DNA from: Apophysomyces variabilis
Taxonomy: Eukaryota > Mucoromycota > Mucoromycetes > Mucorales > Mucoraceae
DNA: 64,000 nt
Reading direction: 5' to 3'
Assembly: GCA_002749535.1 (NCBI GenBank)
Contig: MZZL01000037.1
Coordinates: 171,422-235,421 of the forward strand
The notes under the pieces were generated by a model, which saw nothing but the letters and a program-made list of their open reading frames with translations, was not told the DNA's origin and ran no database searches. The position numbers and the translations under genes were made by a program. Below are positions 41,902 through 53,998 of this stretch, piece by piece; the stretch's first letter is position 1, and the number at the start of each line of letters is the position of its first letter.

Positions 41902-43386
41902 ATGTCGTCCCACTCAGCGTTAAACGGTGGCTCAGTGTCCTCTGGATCGTCTTTGAACTCTCCTCATGTTTCGCCGGTTGATTCACCCTACATGCCACCG
42001 GGCGACTTGCCATGGGACCAACTCCAAAACCAATTCGCACAACAAATGTCCCTACAGCTTCCACCTTCAGCAGTACAAGCACCCATGCAGTCTTCAAAGT
42101 CTGGAGGTAGTAACACTTTTGTTCATAAACTCTACAAGTAAGACATGGTTTAATCTGTGCTGCTCGGTTGCCTTTCTAATTCATCCACCAGTATGGTCGT
42201 CGACAAACAATACCAGCACCTGATCGCGTGGACATATTCAGGGACCTCTTTCATTGTATGTAACATTACCGAATTTTCGCGCGACGTCCTTCCCAAGCAC
42301 TTCAAGCATAACAATTTCAGCAGCTTCGTGCGCCAGCTTAATATGCAAGTAACTTCGTCGGCCGCATTTCATTCATGTCTTCTGACTTGCATATAACTTC
42401 CCCTTTTAGGTATGGCTTTCACAAGGTCAATAAGTCGCCACGCGGTCACCGTACCTTGGCAGAGAACCAGATCTGGGAATTCTCGCATCCAAAATTCTCA
42501 AGGGGACGCCCAGACTTGTTGGAAGAGATAAAAAGGAAAGCACTGGATTCAGATGTTGTACGCAAAGACAACGGCGACACAAACTCTCTTATGGTATCGA
42601 TGAAGATGGCACAGTCTGATATGATGCAACAGTTAGTACATCTACAAGAGAATTTTGCGCAAGTGGTGAGGGAATTAGCGGAAACAAGACGACGACAAAA
42701 CGCACAGCAAGCCATGATGAAGTCGATGATGGAATTTATGACGAAGCAATACGGTGCGTTATGTAAGTAGATCCGACCTTATTTTTGGTGTGATTTTCAT
42801 AGACTAACTGGATTACAAATACTTAGTCCCTCCAGAATTGAACTTTGATGCCTACGATGTGAAGTCAGATCCCGAAAGACCACCGCCAATATATGTTACG
42901 TCTCATGATGCAAACGCCAATACACATCAATCACAACACTTTTATTTCGGTAACCAACAATCACCATCACCAAGTCGAACATCTACACCTGAACCGAACT
43001 ATTCCCATTTACCAACCCGTCCTCCTGCCCCCTTGACCGTTCAAACGCAGAATCTTCATCATCAGTCTCCACGTCTCGATGTTGCTATACCTACTATGGA
43101 TCCGTCACCACTCTCGCCATCATCGTCATCGTTGAGCGCATACCAAGCCGCCATCAATACGCCACTTCCACCCAGCCCGAACCCATGTGCTTTCTTATCG
43201 GATGACGACGCCACTAGCATGTATAGTCCACGCAGTCCACATACTCCCAACATAATTCCCAATACAGACAACAATTATCAACACCAACAGCATTATTTTT
43301 TGCAACATACACAGCAGAATTATGTACAGTCCAATGCCGATGAGGCAACAATGAATCTCAACGTGAGCGCACAAGGATTAAGCTAA
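41902..43386 (+). CDS. HSF-type transcription factor (Hsf/Skn7/Sfl1/Mga1 family)
   Basis: Sequence-specific DNA-binding protein with a heat-shock-factor winged-helix domain, acting in the nucleus. Four exons: 41902-42137, 42192-42344, 42410-42762, 42827-43386; 1,302 nt, 433 aa. Residues 1-70 are disordered. The DNA-binding domain runs from [20 protein letters not shown] over the recognition helix [21 protein letters not shown] to [20 protein letters not shown] (residues about 73-180). A heptad-repeat coiled coil follows ([24 protein letters not shown]), and the C-terminal half is rich in Pro, Ser, Gln and Asn. The second intron begins with GCAAGT: only a GC donor keeps the NMYGFHKV motif in frame. 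A response-regulator domain like that of Skn7 is absent, so a heat-shock or Sfl1/Mga1-type regulator is more likely. It sits between the two inverted DIRS copies. Confidence 0.9.
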
Positions 43387-44990
43387 ATAGCTTGCATGAA
43401 ATAAACTTTTGATTTACTATCCCACTGCTTATCAAACTTTATCTCTGTGGAGTTCGTTTTCATGATGGATCTTGCTCACGGTCAATTGCAAGGTATAGCA
43501 AGAGTAACAATCACTTACGATACCATGCTTTGCAGAATGTGTGTTCTCACGCCCGAATTGGTTCCTGTCCCTTTCTATCTTTCCGTTCTTGGTTAGTTGC
43601 TTGGCGTTGCATATCGCAAAGTCGGAGTCCTAGTACCTGACGAAGCCACTGTCATCCGACTATGCCGCAGTCAGGGCAAAGTATACATATATATGAAGAT
43701 CGCTACAAAGGCAATTATGCAGCATATCTATCTTGCATGAGCTGATATTTAAATGAAACGGATTCCACCAAAAAGACCGTCGTGCGTATATTGATGGCAG
43801 ACATCGCCAGTCGTCGTCTACAACTGAGAAGGCTCAATGTGCAATATTATTAGAAACAACCACCGAATAGAAATACGAAAGACTTGAGGAACACTGGTAA
43901 ACTGCTCTTTCAAGTCAAAAAAACTTTACGCGATGCCTTCGCTATCGGTCAGGCTATAGGAGGTTGCTATTTGGCAAGCAAATACTTTGAACTACTAATT
44001 TATTTATATCGTTTTATACGGAATTTGAAAAGCGTAACCGGCCGATACGAAGGTTCTCTTTGGAACCGTGTACGTTTTTCTCCTGAGCTGGCGAGAGTTA
44101 TTCGCGAGGCTGGCCATTGCATAAGGCATTATGGGTACGACTTTCTGTAGATTATAAAAGCCCGGACTCGCTAGGTCAGGGTGGAAACGAATGGGACATC
44201 AGCCATGTTATTGAATCTGCTAAAGAGCTGGAAAAATTGGTGTTGATGTGATTAGATCGCTCCAGCGGAGGCAAAATCCCAAATCCCCAAATGGCCCACA
44301 CAATATCTTCCGGGATTTGATCTCTTTCCTTCCGGGTACGAGAAATTTGACGGTCTCACCACCCCTTCCTTAAGTAGGCATACTAAACAACCTCTCCTGC
44401 GGAATAACCTAATAGCACTAGCCTCGCATTATGCTAGATCTGGGGACCAGAGACAAAAAGGTCAGTGGTAGTAGAAAGCAAAGTTGTTTACCAGCTAGGC
44501 TTCCCGTCATATTAAGGAAGAAAGCAGGAAGTAGTAGTGTTTCTTTTATTTTTTGGGGGGGAAGGGTAGTTGTTACAATATCTTGGGTAGTCCATAAATG
44601 AACTTGTTACAGAATGTCTCGCATTGAAAATAGTCTAGAAATCAGTGTATCAATTTTAATTTTTAGAAACAAACTCATTACTGAGTCCAACGGTATTTTG
44701 ACCTAGAATCACAGGTGCTCTTTCCATAACAGAAAGGGAAGGAAAGATGTAGGAGAGCAAACGGCAGCAGTATATACATAGATCCAACTGAACCATAGCA
44801 GAATTGCTTAGTAGATAAATGGTAAAAGCGGATATATCATGCGGAGGATGATCTATACCTTCCTTAACAACTGTTGCCTGGCCAATTCCGTCATGGACAT
44901 ACTATAGGGCTGTACTCTAATATAGACGCATCAAATTTTTTGTGCGGAATTCGGCATACAATATCAGCGATAGTACGGGTGAGAAACTTT
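43387..44990. other. Intergenic, 1.6 kb, convergent
   Basis: Between the 3' end of the HSF-type gene (plus) and the 3' end of the seven-helix protein gene (minus). AATAAA at about 43400 may end the HSF-type transcript. The 88-codon frame at 43884-44150 does not start with ATG and was not recognised. A run of seven or more G residues lies at about 44555. Confidence 0.45.
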
Positions 44991-46612
44991 TTAGTAGCGT
45001 GCTAATGGAGAGCTGGTTAATTGGGAAGCTGAAGACATCGATGCGTTGCCAATAGAAAATGACGGTGAACTCATCATGACACGTCCACTTTCCGTAGCGT
45101 CTGAGTAAGGAAAGGGCTGCTTTCGGCATGGGACGATACTAGTCATGGCGTTGTAATGGATTCGATCGTTTTCGAGTTCGTTCAATTCGCTCTCGCTTAG
45201 ACCATTGGATGTACTTTTAACAACGTTCGATCTGGCGGATGCTGCGAGTTCAATGGACGTATAAACGTTGTCGATTTGATCAGCAATGTCATCATCGTTC
45301 TGCTGCGTCGTATGAATAGCTGTTGAACTGGGTCCAAAAGAGAGACCAGGTAACATGCTTGTTATTTGAGGGCTAGTGGTAGAAGGATTAGCCTGATTCC
45401 GTTAGACAGATGAATGGATGGGTTACTTTAGAATGACGGCAAATCCGATGATCAATGTCGTTACTTCGCCAATATAGAGCGATATGACAGACAGCGCCAC
45501 GCTACCGAAAAAGCTTCTTGTGATTGTTTCCCGCATATTGATGTAGACGATGAGAAGAATAGCAAGCAGCCATACACAGGCGCTTCCTCCAACACTCACG
45601 ATCTTGACCTTGACAAGGCACATTTTGATTTTTGTAATATTCACTTGGCTATCGTTCTGTAGCTCCAAATGGTATTTTAATAGTGCTACCATGCGGATAC
45701 CAGCAAATACGATAAGTGCTCCAAGACATATGCAGTAAGCTGTCCAGAGAGAATAAAGCGCACTGGTGAAAGTTACGGCCATGGCAATGTCCCCTTGTTC
45801 TGCATACAGGCCAGATAGAACGGAGCAGATGTTGTTCGAAACAAAGGGTAAGCTGATAATCAACGCACAACTGACGTCTAGGATGAAACTGGATGCGAAT
45901 CGGACATTGTATATAGCGAGGCTACTCTATGTATAGGAGTCAACAAGGGTAGCGAACTTTTTCACAACCAAACAACAACAGTAAAAAAAGGGTCCTACTT
46001 CTGATAAGGTATGCACAATTCCAAATAAATAACATGAGAGTGCACAGAACCCAAATTGCCAGGGAAGCTCAAAGATGACTTTCAGATGTCTTAATAGGTC
46101 GGTCAAATATTAAGATGTTTGCCAAACTTACAGGATCTGAAGATGGCATTTGGTATAACGTCCGTTACGCATATAATTGATTGGACCATCCTGACTGCAG
46201 AAAAAAGAAAAGTTAAGCACAAAAAGAGATTACTTGACTTGGGGTTCGTACATAGATTGAATAAGATGCCGAAGAAACACATGGATTCAATAGGTTTAGG
46301 TCGTATGAAGCCAGCCCTCACATAGAAAATGGTCTGCTTTCTGTAATACAAGCGCCAATACAATACGCCTATAGCTGTGTGCTTGTCAGGATGGAACAGA
46401 TTGCTTAAGCTTTCTTTACCGAGGATTGAGATGAGGGCTGATAACGAGGCTTGACCGATATAGATAAGTTGTAATGCTCTATGTCCACGGCAATCCGCAA
46501 TGGTCAATCGCCAATCACAATAACAGCGTTCTCCATTGTCGCATATTCTCCAAAATGTTGTTTCTGTAGGATGATCGTTCATGAAATCATAAAAAAGAGA
46601 AAGCGAGGACAA
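44991..46612 (-). CDS. Seven-helix membrane protein, GPCR-like orphan
   Basis: Predicted multi-pass membrane protein of 440 aa, perhaps a G-protein-coupled-receptor-like sensor; no family was firmly recognised. Six exons on the minus strand: 46420-46612, 46252-46374, 46132-46194, 45999-46078, 45465-45926, 44991-45392; phases agree and total 1,323 nt. After a short N-terminal segment with several Cys (CDNGERCYCDW), seven hydrophobic segments follow: LQLIYIGQASLSALISILG, the one around MCFFGILFNLFRMVQSIICV, FGFCALSCYLFGIVHTL, FILDVSCALIISLPFV, LYSLWTAYCICLGALIVFAGI, GGSACVWLLAILLIVYI and the VALSVISLYIGE end. Basic, soluble loop KYHLELQNDSQVNITKIKMCLVKVK lies between helices 5 and 6. The last exon codes a long hydrophilic, Ser/Asn-rich tail. 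The choice of the donor before this exon (GAA|GTAACG) is inferred from phase; otherwise the protein would end at 45423. Confidence 0.7.
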
Positions 46613-49600
46613 GATGTAAATGGGTGTAAGTTTGTTTTAAAAAAAAAGAAAACAAAATCTTGTTCCGTATCAGAAGCAAGTTGTGTATGATCGCTGTTAA
46701 AAAAAGAAAAAGAAAAAAAGGCAATGCTTTATATGCACCAAGTATTGTGTGAAGAATAGTTCTCCAAGCGTATTGTAATCAGAAATTAATCATGGTGTCA
46801 CCAAAGCAACAAGTGGGACAAATAAGGTAATCACAGAATCAGGTAAAAGAAAAAAACTCGTTTTCTATGCCAAGTTTCATAGTACTTGTGGAGTGTATGT
46901 TATATTAAGGCAGAAAGCTATGGATTTGCCCTTGATCGGTTATTTTGTTGTCTCTTGTGTAGTTTAGCACTAAAGGTTCTCATGGAGAGGAGAAGACGCG
47001 GAGCATAATTTGTCGGAGATGAATTTACGCATTGATCCTCTCCTGCTTTCCAAGCGAAAACACATTCTGGGAAACGGAAAAAGGAAAATACTCAACAACA
47101 AATAATCCCAGGCAACTTGTTTTAAGCACATTTGGAGAGAAATAAAACGAATAACGTGTGCTGGAAATCACAAAAAATTTCATGACTCTCAAGGTCAAAT
47201 TCATACTTTCCGAAATCGGGATTTGGTGTATCGTCCTTTTCTCTTTGATTGGTTTGGTAAACAAGAATGATTCCTCGGCAACTAATACACTTTCCCACAG
47301 GGTTATGAAAATCATTTTTGGTTTAGGTTCTATCTTTCAAAACCAGATACGCCATGAAAAAGGGAAAAGTTTCATACCACGATCACGAAAGGCGCATTGC
47401 AGATTTCCTTTCCTTTGACTTAAACCTTTTTCATCTTGTGCTGTTTGGTCTGGCCGGTTGGCATGTCGTACATTAAGATACATATCTGCTAATCCTCGCA
47501 GTCAAACTTTTGCTACATTGAAAGCTGCCAACAATAGATAATTAATCATGACAAAAAAATGGCAGCTGAAAAAAAAAAGGAGCATGCTTAAAGTCTGACC
47601 CGTAAACTTTGTTAAGCGTGCTTCTAGCGTACGGAAATAGTCATGCAGATCCCTGTGATCATGGACAGCGAATCCCCAATATAGCATGACATGGCCGAAA
47701 ATTTTCCTATTTTCTTACTCTGTATCCATCGAGTAGTTCGTGTCACGATCATATGTACAACAAAAAACTGGACTAGAAGGAGTGAGCCATTCAGGTCACT
47801 TGAGTTAGAAAGTTTATATGTCAAAATTTACCGCCAATCCGTAGCAAGATATATTAACCAACGTCTTGATAGATCTGCTTTAAATTTTATGGAAAGTGCT
47901 TATCTATAAGAGCAACGATGGAAAGGATGATTTTTGAATGAGTAACAAAGTATGCATTACTTATATTTTACGTTATAAGCAATCATTTGCACCTGACTCA
48001 AATGTGTTAAAGGGAGACAGAGCTGGGATCTTTCTTTTTTGTCTAGGCTATGCAGTAAGCGAGGATGGGGGGACACGGAATGAGCTAAACAGAAACGGAA
48101 GCTATAAACGATTGACAAGCAACTTAACTGTTTATGCATGCTACGATTTTGTGTGATATATGCAGTCAAGGCAGAACGAAATGGAGCTTACTAGTTCAAA
48201 TTTCTGCTGAACAATAGAGCGGGATAAAGAGACCTCCTTAATTCCTACAAACCTTACCCACGTGGCTAATACTGCACGACACTCACAATATTGATTATTC
48301 GCACTGTCCGCCCACATAGGTGGTAATTGAGATGAAAGCATTTTTTTAGAGGTGACAGCAAATTCACAGCTCCTGCAAATATCGGTTAAAACAGCCTGCG
48401 ACTATTTTGAGACCGTTCGTATTATAACAAAGATTTTCCTCACAGCTCATGTTTCCCTGCATGATTAACTAACTGAATGTAATGAGTATGAAGCGACAGA
48501 TTAGCTCAAACAAGGACGACAATAACTATGATGAGACTGAACCGTGTCTGTAAAACCGGCCTGCAAAGCCCTCTTTGAAAAGTGTGGCAGATAGTGAATA
48601 GCGTAAGACTCCCAAAGATAAAGTCTTACGGATGCGCACATTTTGGCATTGGCCATTTATAGCAAATGTGAAAAGCCAAGTTCGGGAAAAAATTTTTGAT
48701 TGCTGGAAAGACATAATTTAATGAATATGCAAATCTATGATTGGACATGGCTACACAACCTAAAGCAGGCAATGGTTTGCGTAACAAAAGGCTGAGGTGA
48801 AGATAAGATTTGGAAGGGCAATGAAAGGGAAATTTTGAACTTTCGATTGATAGGCAAGCTTCTATATACCAAATCATGCTTTTTACACCGAGTTACCGAA
48901 CTTTCCTACTTCTCTCCTTTGGAACGCCCGAGCGTTCATTACTTGCAGTCACTGCTCGATAGTAACATATTACTAGCTTGAAGCTTGACCGGACTTGGTG
49001 ATTAAAATCATGCGTACCGTATCAAGGTCACGGATATCTCCTCTTTTGTGGAGTGGCAGCGGAGATATTAAAGTTACTTCGCTTATATAAAAAGCTGAGC
49101 TTGACGCTAATAAATCACATTTGTATCAGGAGACAAAAAAGAGAGACTAGCATAGCGTCAGCAGTAAGTGTTTCATTGCTTAAATTTAGCTTTAGTCAAG
49201 GTCCATGAAAATGGGTCAAGTAATCTGAATGAGGATCGTGACAAACGTCCTGGTTTTTCTATGCAAACATGAGTCATATCTCATGGAGTTGGACCAGCAA
49301 AAGCAAGTGAGAGTCAGCACCAGCAAAATACTATTCAGCCGCCAATTCGCATCAAAAGTCAATGGATAAATACTTAGTTTTACCAATGTCGAAACGATGG
49401 CTGAAACCATAGCTGCTTACTCTCGATCTCTGTGTATAAAACAACAAACACGCTTGCATTTCTATCACGATTATTCATTGACAATTTATTGCGAGGAAAA
49501 GGCGAGTTTGTTCTTACCAAGAGCTGCTTTGTGATAAAAGTCTCTTCTCCGCAAACATAGTTAGGTAAGGTACGACAGGAAAAAACGTCAGTAGAGATTT

Positions 49601-50806
49601 GTAATTGTAGTTAGCGGGTACGAAGAAAACAACTGTAATCAATCGATGACAGCTATTGGATAACGGGCGTAAAAGCGATATCGACTTGGATAGTAAATAT
49701 TCTTTGTTTCTTCAACTGCAGATTTTCTCCCTGATGTTCTCATACTGGGGTCTACCATACGCATGCACGGTATCTTTGGGCTCCTGATACAGCACAGAAC
49801 AATTATAGTAAAAATTGGATGTTCCTGTATAGCTTCTAATAAATGGAACCAATAGGCTGAGGTACTTCGACAAAATATAATTCTAGTAGAGCCGTTTGGT
49901 GAAAAACTGTTCTTCTTGTCGTAAGGAGAGCATTTCAGTAATTCTCTGCGACATTTATGCTTTTATAACCAGCATCATTGATTCCATTCGTTGCGAGCTT
50001 ATTCTTTGGGTTGGACGACAGCTGATACCGAGTTTTTAAGCATATAGAGGCAATAGCCTTAATTTACAGTCTGCTGCGCCGGAAATGCCTTGATCATCTC
50101 TCTATCTCGTGTGAAAGAGAAGGGATGATAATTGTTGGGTATAAGCCCATTAATTTAAGTTGTCCATACAGATATAAGCGTTTTCATTATTTACACAGCC
50201 TATAAACATGGTACATCTCCGAGACTTAAATGGATCAGCTCTGTCTTACCTAGGACACTTCCCATCCACGAGGTCCCCCGCATATGAACTATATATAGAT
50301 TTTCATCTTAAGACCAAGCGCTTGCATCTTAGTAAGCCAGAACCTAACAGACATACACATTGAATGCGGAAAAACTATGTATTATAAGTAGAGGTTCCAC
50401 ATTTAAATCGTCCTTTAAAATAAATGCCATCTAACGCAAGGAAAAGCTGTTGAAAAAACATTGTATCTTGTATAGATCCTAGATTCTATTAACAAAACTG
50501 CAGCCAGTTGCAAGACTTTTGTCCATTTAAGCACATTTGAGGAGTGAGTGGAAGCTCAGACGGACACTAACCTAACTTTCTACTCTTTTTGTCCGATGCA
50601 CAAGTCTTTTGTTCATATTTAATTTTTTCTCTTTGCTACCCGTTACATCAGCTAGCACCACCGGGAAAATGATCGTAATAATCGATGATGCATTCGAGAA
50701 TAATCATAGAAACTGACCATAGAAATAATCACGGAAATACACTTTTTTATGATTATTCTATGATTATTTTATACGATTAATCCATTACGGCATAGAATCC
50801 GAAGAT
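46613..50806. other. Intergenic, 4.2 kb, no gene supported
   Basis: Long AT-rich stretch up to DIRS copy B. Several 60-96 codon frames exist on both strands (for example 47025-47315, 47158-47418, 47502-47824 minus, 48626-48877), but none could be joined to a plausible spliced gene. The minus-strand fragment near 47590-47700 (reading MLYWGFAVHDHRDLHDYF) looks protein-like and may be the trace of a lost gene. An inverted AT-rich repeat with AATAATCATAG / TATGATTATT lies at 50690-50780, next to the DIRS insertion point. Confidence 0.4.
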
Positions 50807-50843
50807 AATGGGACAGTTGTCGCCGAAGCGACAACGATGGAGG

Positions 50844-50918
50844 ATGTGGTATTGGCTCTCCGAAGCCGCGCTTTATTTATTCGTAAGAAAAATTTTCCTT
50901 CTATCTCTAGATCTTTCC
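50844..50918 (+). repeat. DIRS copy B, inverted terminal repeat (recombinase side)
   Basis: Counterpart of 39872-39946 in copy A and inverted partner of 54855-54929. Confidence 0.9.
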
Positions 50919-50973
50919 CTAGCGTACCGCTCTCCTTTTTTCGACGTAATAAGGGTTGGGAAACAAAGTTTGT

Positions 50974-52338
50974 CTATGAAAATAACCAACGAAACCATGG
51001 GCGGGTACCCACATCCTCCATCGTTGTCGCTTCGGCGACAACTGTCCCATTGTGAGGCGTACCTACCACAATTGTTGTTGTCGCCTCCGCTTCCACTCCG
51101 TCTGATGTGGTATCCTTCTCCGTATTCGGCGAAAAAAGTGTTCCTATGATGTGTGATCCTTCTTCGTGTTTGTTTCTAGGCCTGTAGTAGTATTTCTCAA
51201 AAGTTTGACTTTGACTTGACCAGTTTGCGTGCTGTTTTACTGAATCCTTAGCGATTCCATTTTCTACCGCAGCCGTTGCCGAAGCGGCCCTTGTCGAATG
51301 TGCCGTAAAGATTGATGTATCTATCCCACTTTGCTTCAAAATAGTTTTGATCCACGAAGCGATTGTGGCTGGCCTAATCGATTTTGCTGGTTTTCCCGTG
51401 CCCAAATAAGCCAAGAACAATGTATGATCTAGTGATTGACCCTCGCGGAACTCTCTTGTTCTTTGTATGAATAAAGAAAGCGTCTGTACCGGGCACATTT
51501 CAGTGTCCTCTATTCGCCCCAATTTCGACTTCTTCCATTGTGCCTCCTTTGGTTCTCTCGAAATCAAAGTAACGCCTTGAATCTCCTCTCCGCATTTTGT
51601 CCATATAACGTCCCGGTATTGTAATCGGCCCAAATCTGAACGTGGTCTCCACATTGTTGCCAAACATAGCAAAATAAGTGTCTTTTGTTGCAGATCAAAC
51701 AGTGATAATTTTTCGGTTCTACCCCATGCTCTGACCGTGTCCAGGACCATCCGGATGTTCCAAATTTCGTCTTTGCTGGATGGTGGCAAATCTACGTTTG
51801 TCTTGCGTTTTGCTCTGAAGAAAGCCAAAATCCTATCATCACTTGCAATGTTCGGTTTTGACGGATGTAAAACCTTAAAGGCGGAGGCAATTGCCGATCG
51901 CATGACGTTTAATGATTGGGTTGATAGTTGTTGGTTCTCCACTAGAAATCTTGTTATGTGGTTGATCTCGTAGTCTCTTGGATCAAGCGGTGGTAGCTGT
52001 TTGTTGCACCATTCTGCCCATCTGCGCCAACCGTAGTCATATGCCCTATTTGTAGTTGTTCTCGCTGCTTTCTTCAAAAATTCGTTTGATGAGCTGTCCA
52101 ATCCTGCCGCTTCCCTGGCTTTCCAGATAACTTCCAAGCGATCAGAGTGAGGCGTTTGTTTATTGGCATCACCATTGGTTTGGCCGTTGTTCTCGCTAAT
52201 ATCATGGGCCACCAGAATTGTGTTGGCCACTTGGGGGTCACTAACACCGCCGACTTCACACCGTCCTCCTGTAACTTGTGGATCACTCGTGGGATTAATC
52301 TCCAAGGTGGATGCAAATAAAGCCTGGTCGCCGGCCAT
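50974..52338 (-). CDS. DIRS copy B, ORF3 (tyrosine recombinase)
   Basis: Same recombinase as in copy A with one residue changed (AYDYG instead of AYDYS, in the core-binding domain). The catalytic R, H-x-x-R and Tyr motifs are intact. The frame is again open far upstream (to 54819) across the RT and gag frames. The start at 52338 is the same arbitrary in-frame ATG as in copy A. Confidence 0.85.
   Translation of the reverse strand: MAGDQALFASTLEINPTSDPQVTGGRCEVGGVSDPQVANTILVAHDISENNGQTNGDANKQTPHSDRLEVIWKAREAAGLDSSSNEFLKKAARTTTNRAYDYGWRRWAEWCNKQLPPLDPRDYEINHITRFLVENQQLSTQSLNVMRSAIASAFKVLHPSKPNIASDDRILAFFRAKRKTNVDLPPSSKDEIWNIRMVLDTVRAWGRTEKLSLFDLQQKTLILLCLATMWRPRSDLGRLQYRDVIWTKCGEEIQGVTLISREPKEAQWKKSKLGRIEDTEMCPVQTLSLFIQRTREFREGQSLDHTLFLAYLGTGKPAKSIRPATIASWIKTILKQSGIDTSIFTAHSTRAASATAAVENGIAKDSVKQHANWSSQSQTFEKYYYRPRNKHEEGSHIIGTLFSPNTEKDTTSDGVEAEATTTIVVGTPHNGTVVAEATTMEDVGTRPWFRWLFS
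51009..51111 (-). repeat. DIRS copy B, internal complementary region
   Basis: Joined complements of both outer ends, at the position corresponding to 39679-39781 in copy A. Confidence 0.88.
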
Positions 52339-53987
52339 GTCTGGGAAAAAGCCTCCGTTCCCATCGCCATTGGGTCCGGTTTGTAACTCCAAAACTGTGA
52401 GATTTTCGTATTCGTCCGGGAAGCGAACGCATCGATTGTCAAACGTCCCCATCGCTGGGTTATCTTCTTGAACCACCTCATGGGTAAGGACCATTCGTGG
52501 ATTGCTGGTTTCTGTCGACTGAGTCGATCCGCGTCTACATTCTCCTTGCCTGCTATATGGTTGACCTTGAGTGTTAATTGATATTTCAGGCAGACTTCTG
52601 AAATTGCTAGTGCCAATTCCTGTAATTGTATGGATGCTGTGCCCCCAGATTTGATCGCATATTTGATCGCTGTTGTGTTGTCCGAAAACATCTGTATCAT
52701 CGAGTTTCTGAATCTTTCCCCGTGGAGCTGAAGCGCAAATAAAATCGTCTTCAATTCCCTGGTATTGATCGACTGTTCTTTTTCGTGATCTGTCCATGAC
52801 CCCGATGTTTCCATTATTGGGGACTTGATTCCCCAGCCAATGTCCGAAGCGTCCACATAAATTGTGCATTGCGGTTTCTGTTGTTGTGTTGGTCGAATTG
52901 GTAGACCATTCTTCCTCGCTGCTTCTGTCCACCACCATTTCAGTTCCTGTTGTCCCTCCGGTGATATCTGAAATGGGGCTTCCCATTTGTGTTTGTTCTT
53001 GAGGCTCCTCGCTAAATCTCGCTGAAGGTACCTCACATGTAGAAGTGCTTCTCCTAGCGCCGGAATAATTGCTGTGATCTTGCCTATCAAAGATGCCATC
53101 CATCGACATGATCGTATTGCTAATCCTGCTTGCCGGATCCGGGTTTGAATTTTGGCCAGTTTCTCCTTTGGTACCTTGATTATCATCGTGGATGAGTTGA
53201 AGTTGAAGCCCAGAAATTCTTGCTGACGCGAAGGCGCCAAGACACTCTTCTTCCAATTGATTATGAATCCTAGGGACTTCAACTGTCGTATTACCTGCGA
53301 TATGTGGTCTTCCAGCAAATTCTTCGATTTTGCTACGACACAAATGTCGTCCAAGTAATAAACTAAACGAACTCCCTTTTGTCTGAGTGGTTCTAGTGCA
53401 AATCGCATCAATTTCGAGAATACCCTGGGGGCCACACTGAGCCCGAAGGGCAAAGTTCGGTACTGATATATGGTACCCCGATGTGAAAATGAAATGAACC
53501 TGCGGGACTCTGGGTGTATTGGCATCACTAAATACGCATCCTTCAAATCTATCTTGGCCATATAATCTCCTGGTTCGATCAGTTCCCGGAGGGCTGGCAC
53601 TCCTTCCATCTTGAAGTGATGACACTGAATATATTGGTTTATACGTTTGCAGTCTAGAATGGGTCGTCGTTTCGTCGCTTCTTGCACTGTGAACATATTG
53701 GAAAGGAACCGTCCATCCTGGGTAGGTGATCTTTCTATCACCCCAGTCCGTAGGAAGTTCTGTACTGCTGTATCCACTGCTGTTTGATCTTCTGGTGATA
53801 ATTGCAGCGTTCTCGGTTGCCATGGTGCTGGTGATTTGTCCCATTGTATTCTGTAGCCCTCTGATATGACTGATCTGGCCCATCTGTGTGTAGTCAGGGA
53901 TCTCCACTGCTTTGCAAATACTTGTAAACGTCCCCCTGGTGGTATGCCATCCAGTGGTGTCTGGTAATGGCCCACGTCTTGCTCCAA
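52074..53987 (-). CDS. DIRS copy B, ORF2 (reverse transcriptase, RNase H)
   Basis: 637 codons with the same motif order as copy A (RT palm with YYLDDICV, RNase H Asp/Glu/Asp, HPPW tail). One residue differs: Met replaces Val in AYLVMPIHPESRRF, a conservative change next to RT box B. No stop or frameshift. Confidence 0.93.
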   Translation of the reverse strand: MEQDVGHYQTPLDGIPPGGRLQVFAKQWRSLTTHRWARSVISEGYRIQWDKSPAPWQPRTLQLSPEDQTAVDTAVQNFLRTGVIERSPTQDGRFLSNMFTVQEATKRRPILDCKRINQYIQCHHFKMEGVPALRELIEPGDYMAKIDLKDAYLVMPIHPESRRFISFSHRGTIYQYRTLPFGLSVAPRVFSKLMRFALEPLRQKGVRLVYYLDDICVVAKSKNLLEDHISQVIRQLKSLGFIINWKKSVLAPSRQQEFLGFNFNSSTMIIKVPKEKLAKIQTRIRQAGLAIRSCRWMASLIGKITAIIPALGEALLHVRYLQRDLARSLKNKHKWEAPFQISPEGQQELKWWWTEAARKNGLPIRPTQQQKPQCTIYVDASDIGWGIKSPIMETSGSWTDHEKEQSINTRELKTILFALQLHGERFRNSMIQMFSDNTTAIKYAIKSGGTASIQLQELALAISEVCLKYQLTLKVNHIAGKENVDADRLSRQKPAIHEWSLPMRWFKKITQRWGRLTIDAFASRTNTKISQFWSYKPDPMAMGTEAFSQTWPATRLYLHPPWRLIPRVIHKLQEDGVKSAVLVTPKWPTQFWWPMILARTTAKPMVMPINKRLTLIAWKLSGKPGKRQDWTAHQTNF

Positions 53988-53998
53988 TAGTTGAGCAC

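Noticed and set aside
43884..44150. 88-codon plus-strand frame
   Set aside because: It does not start with ATG and shows no motif or splice neighbours.
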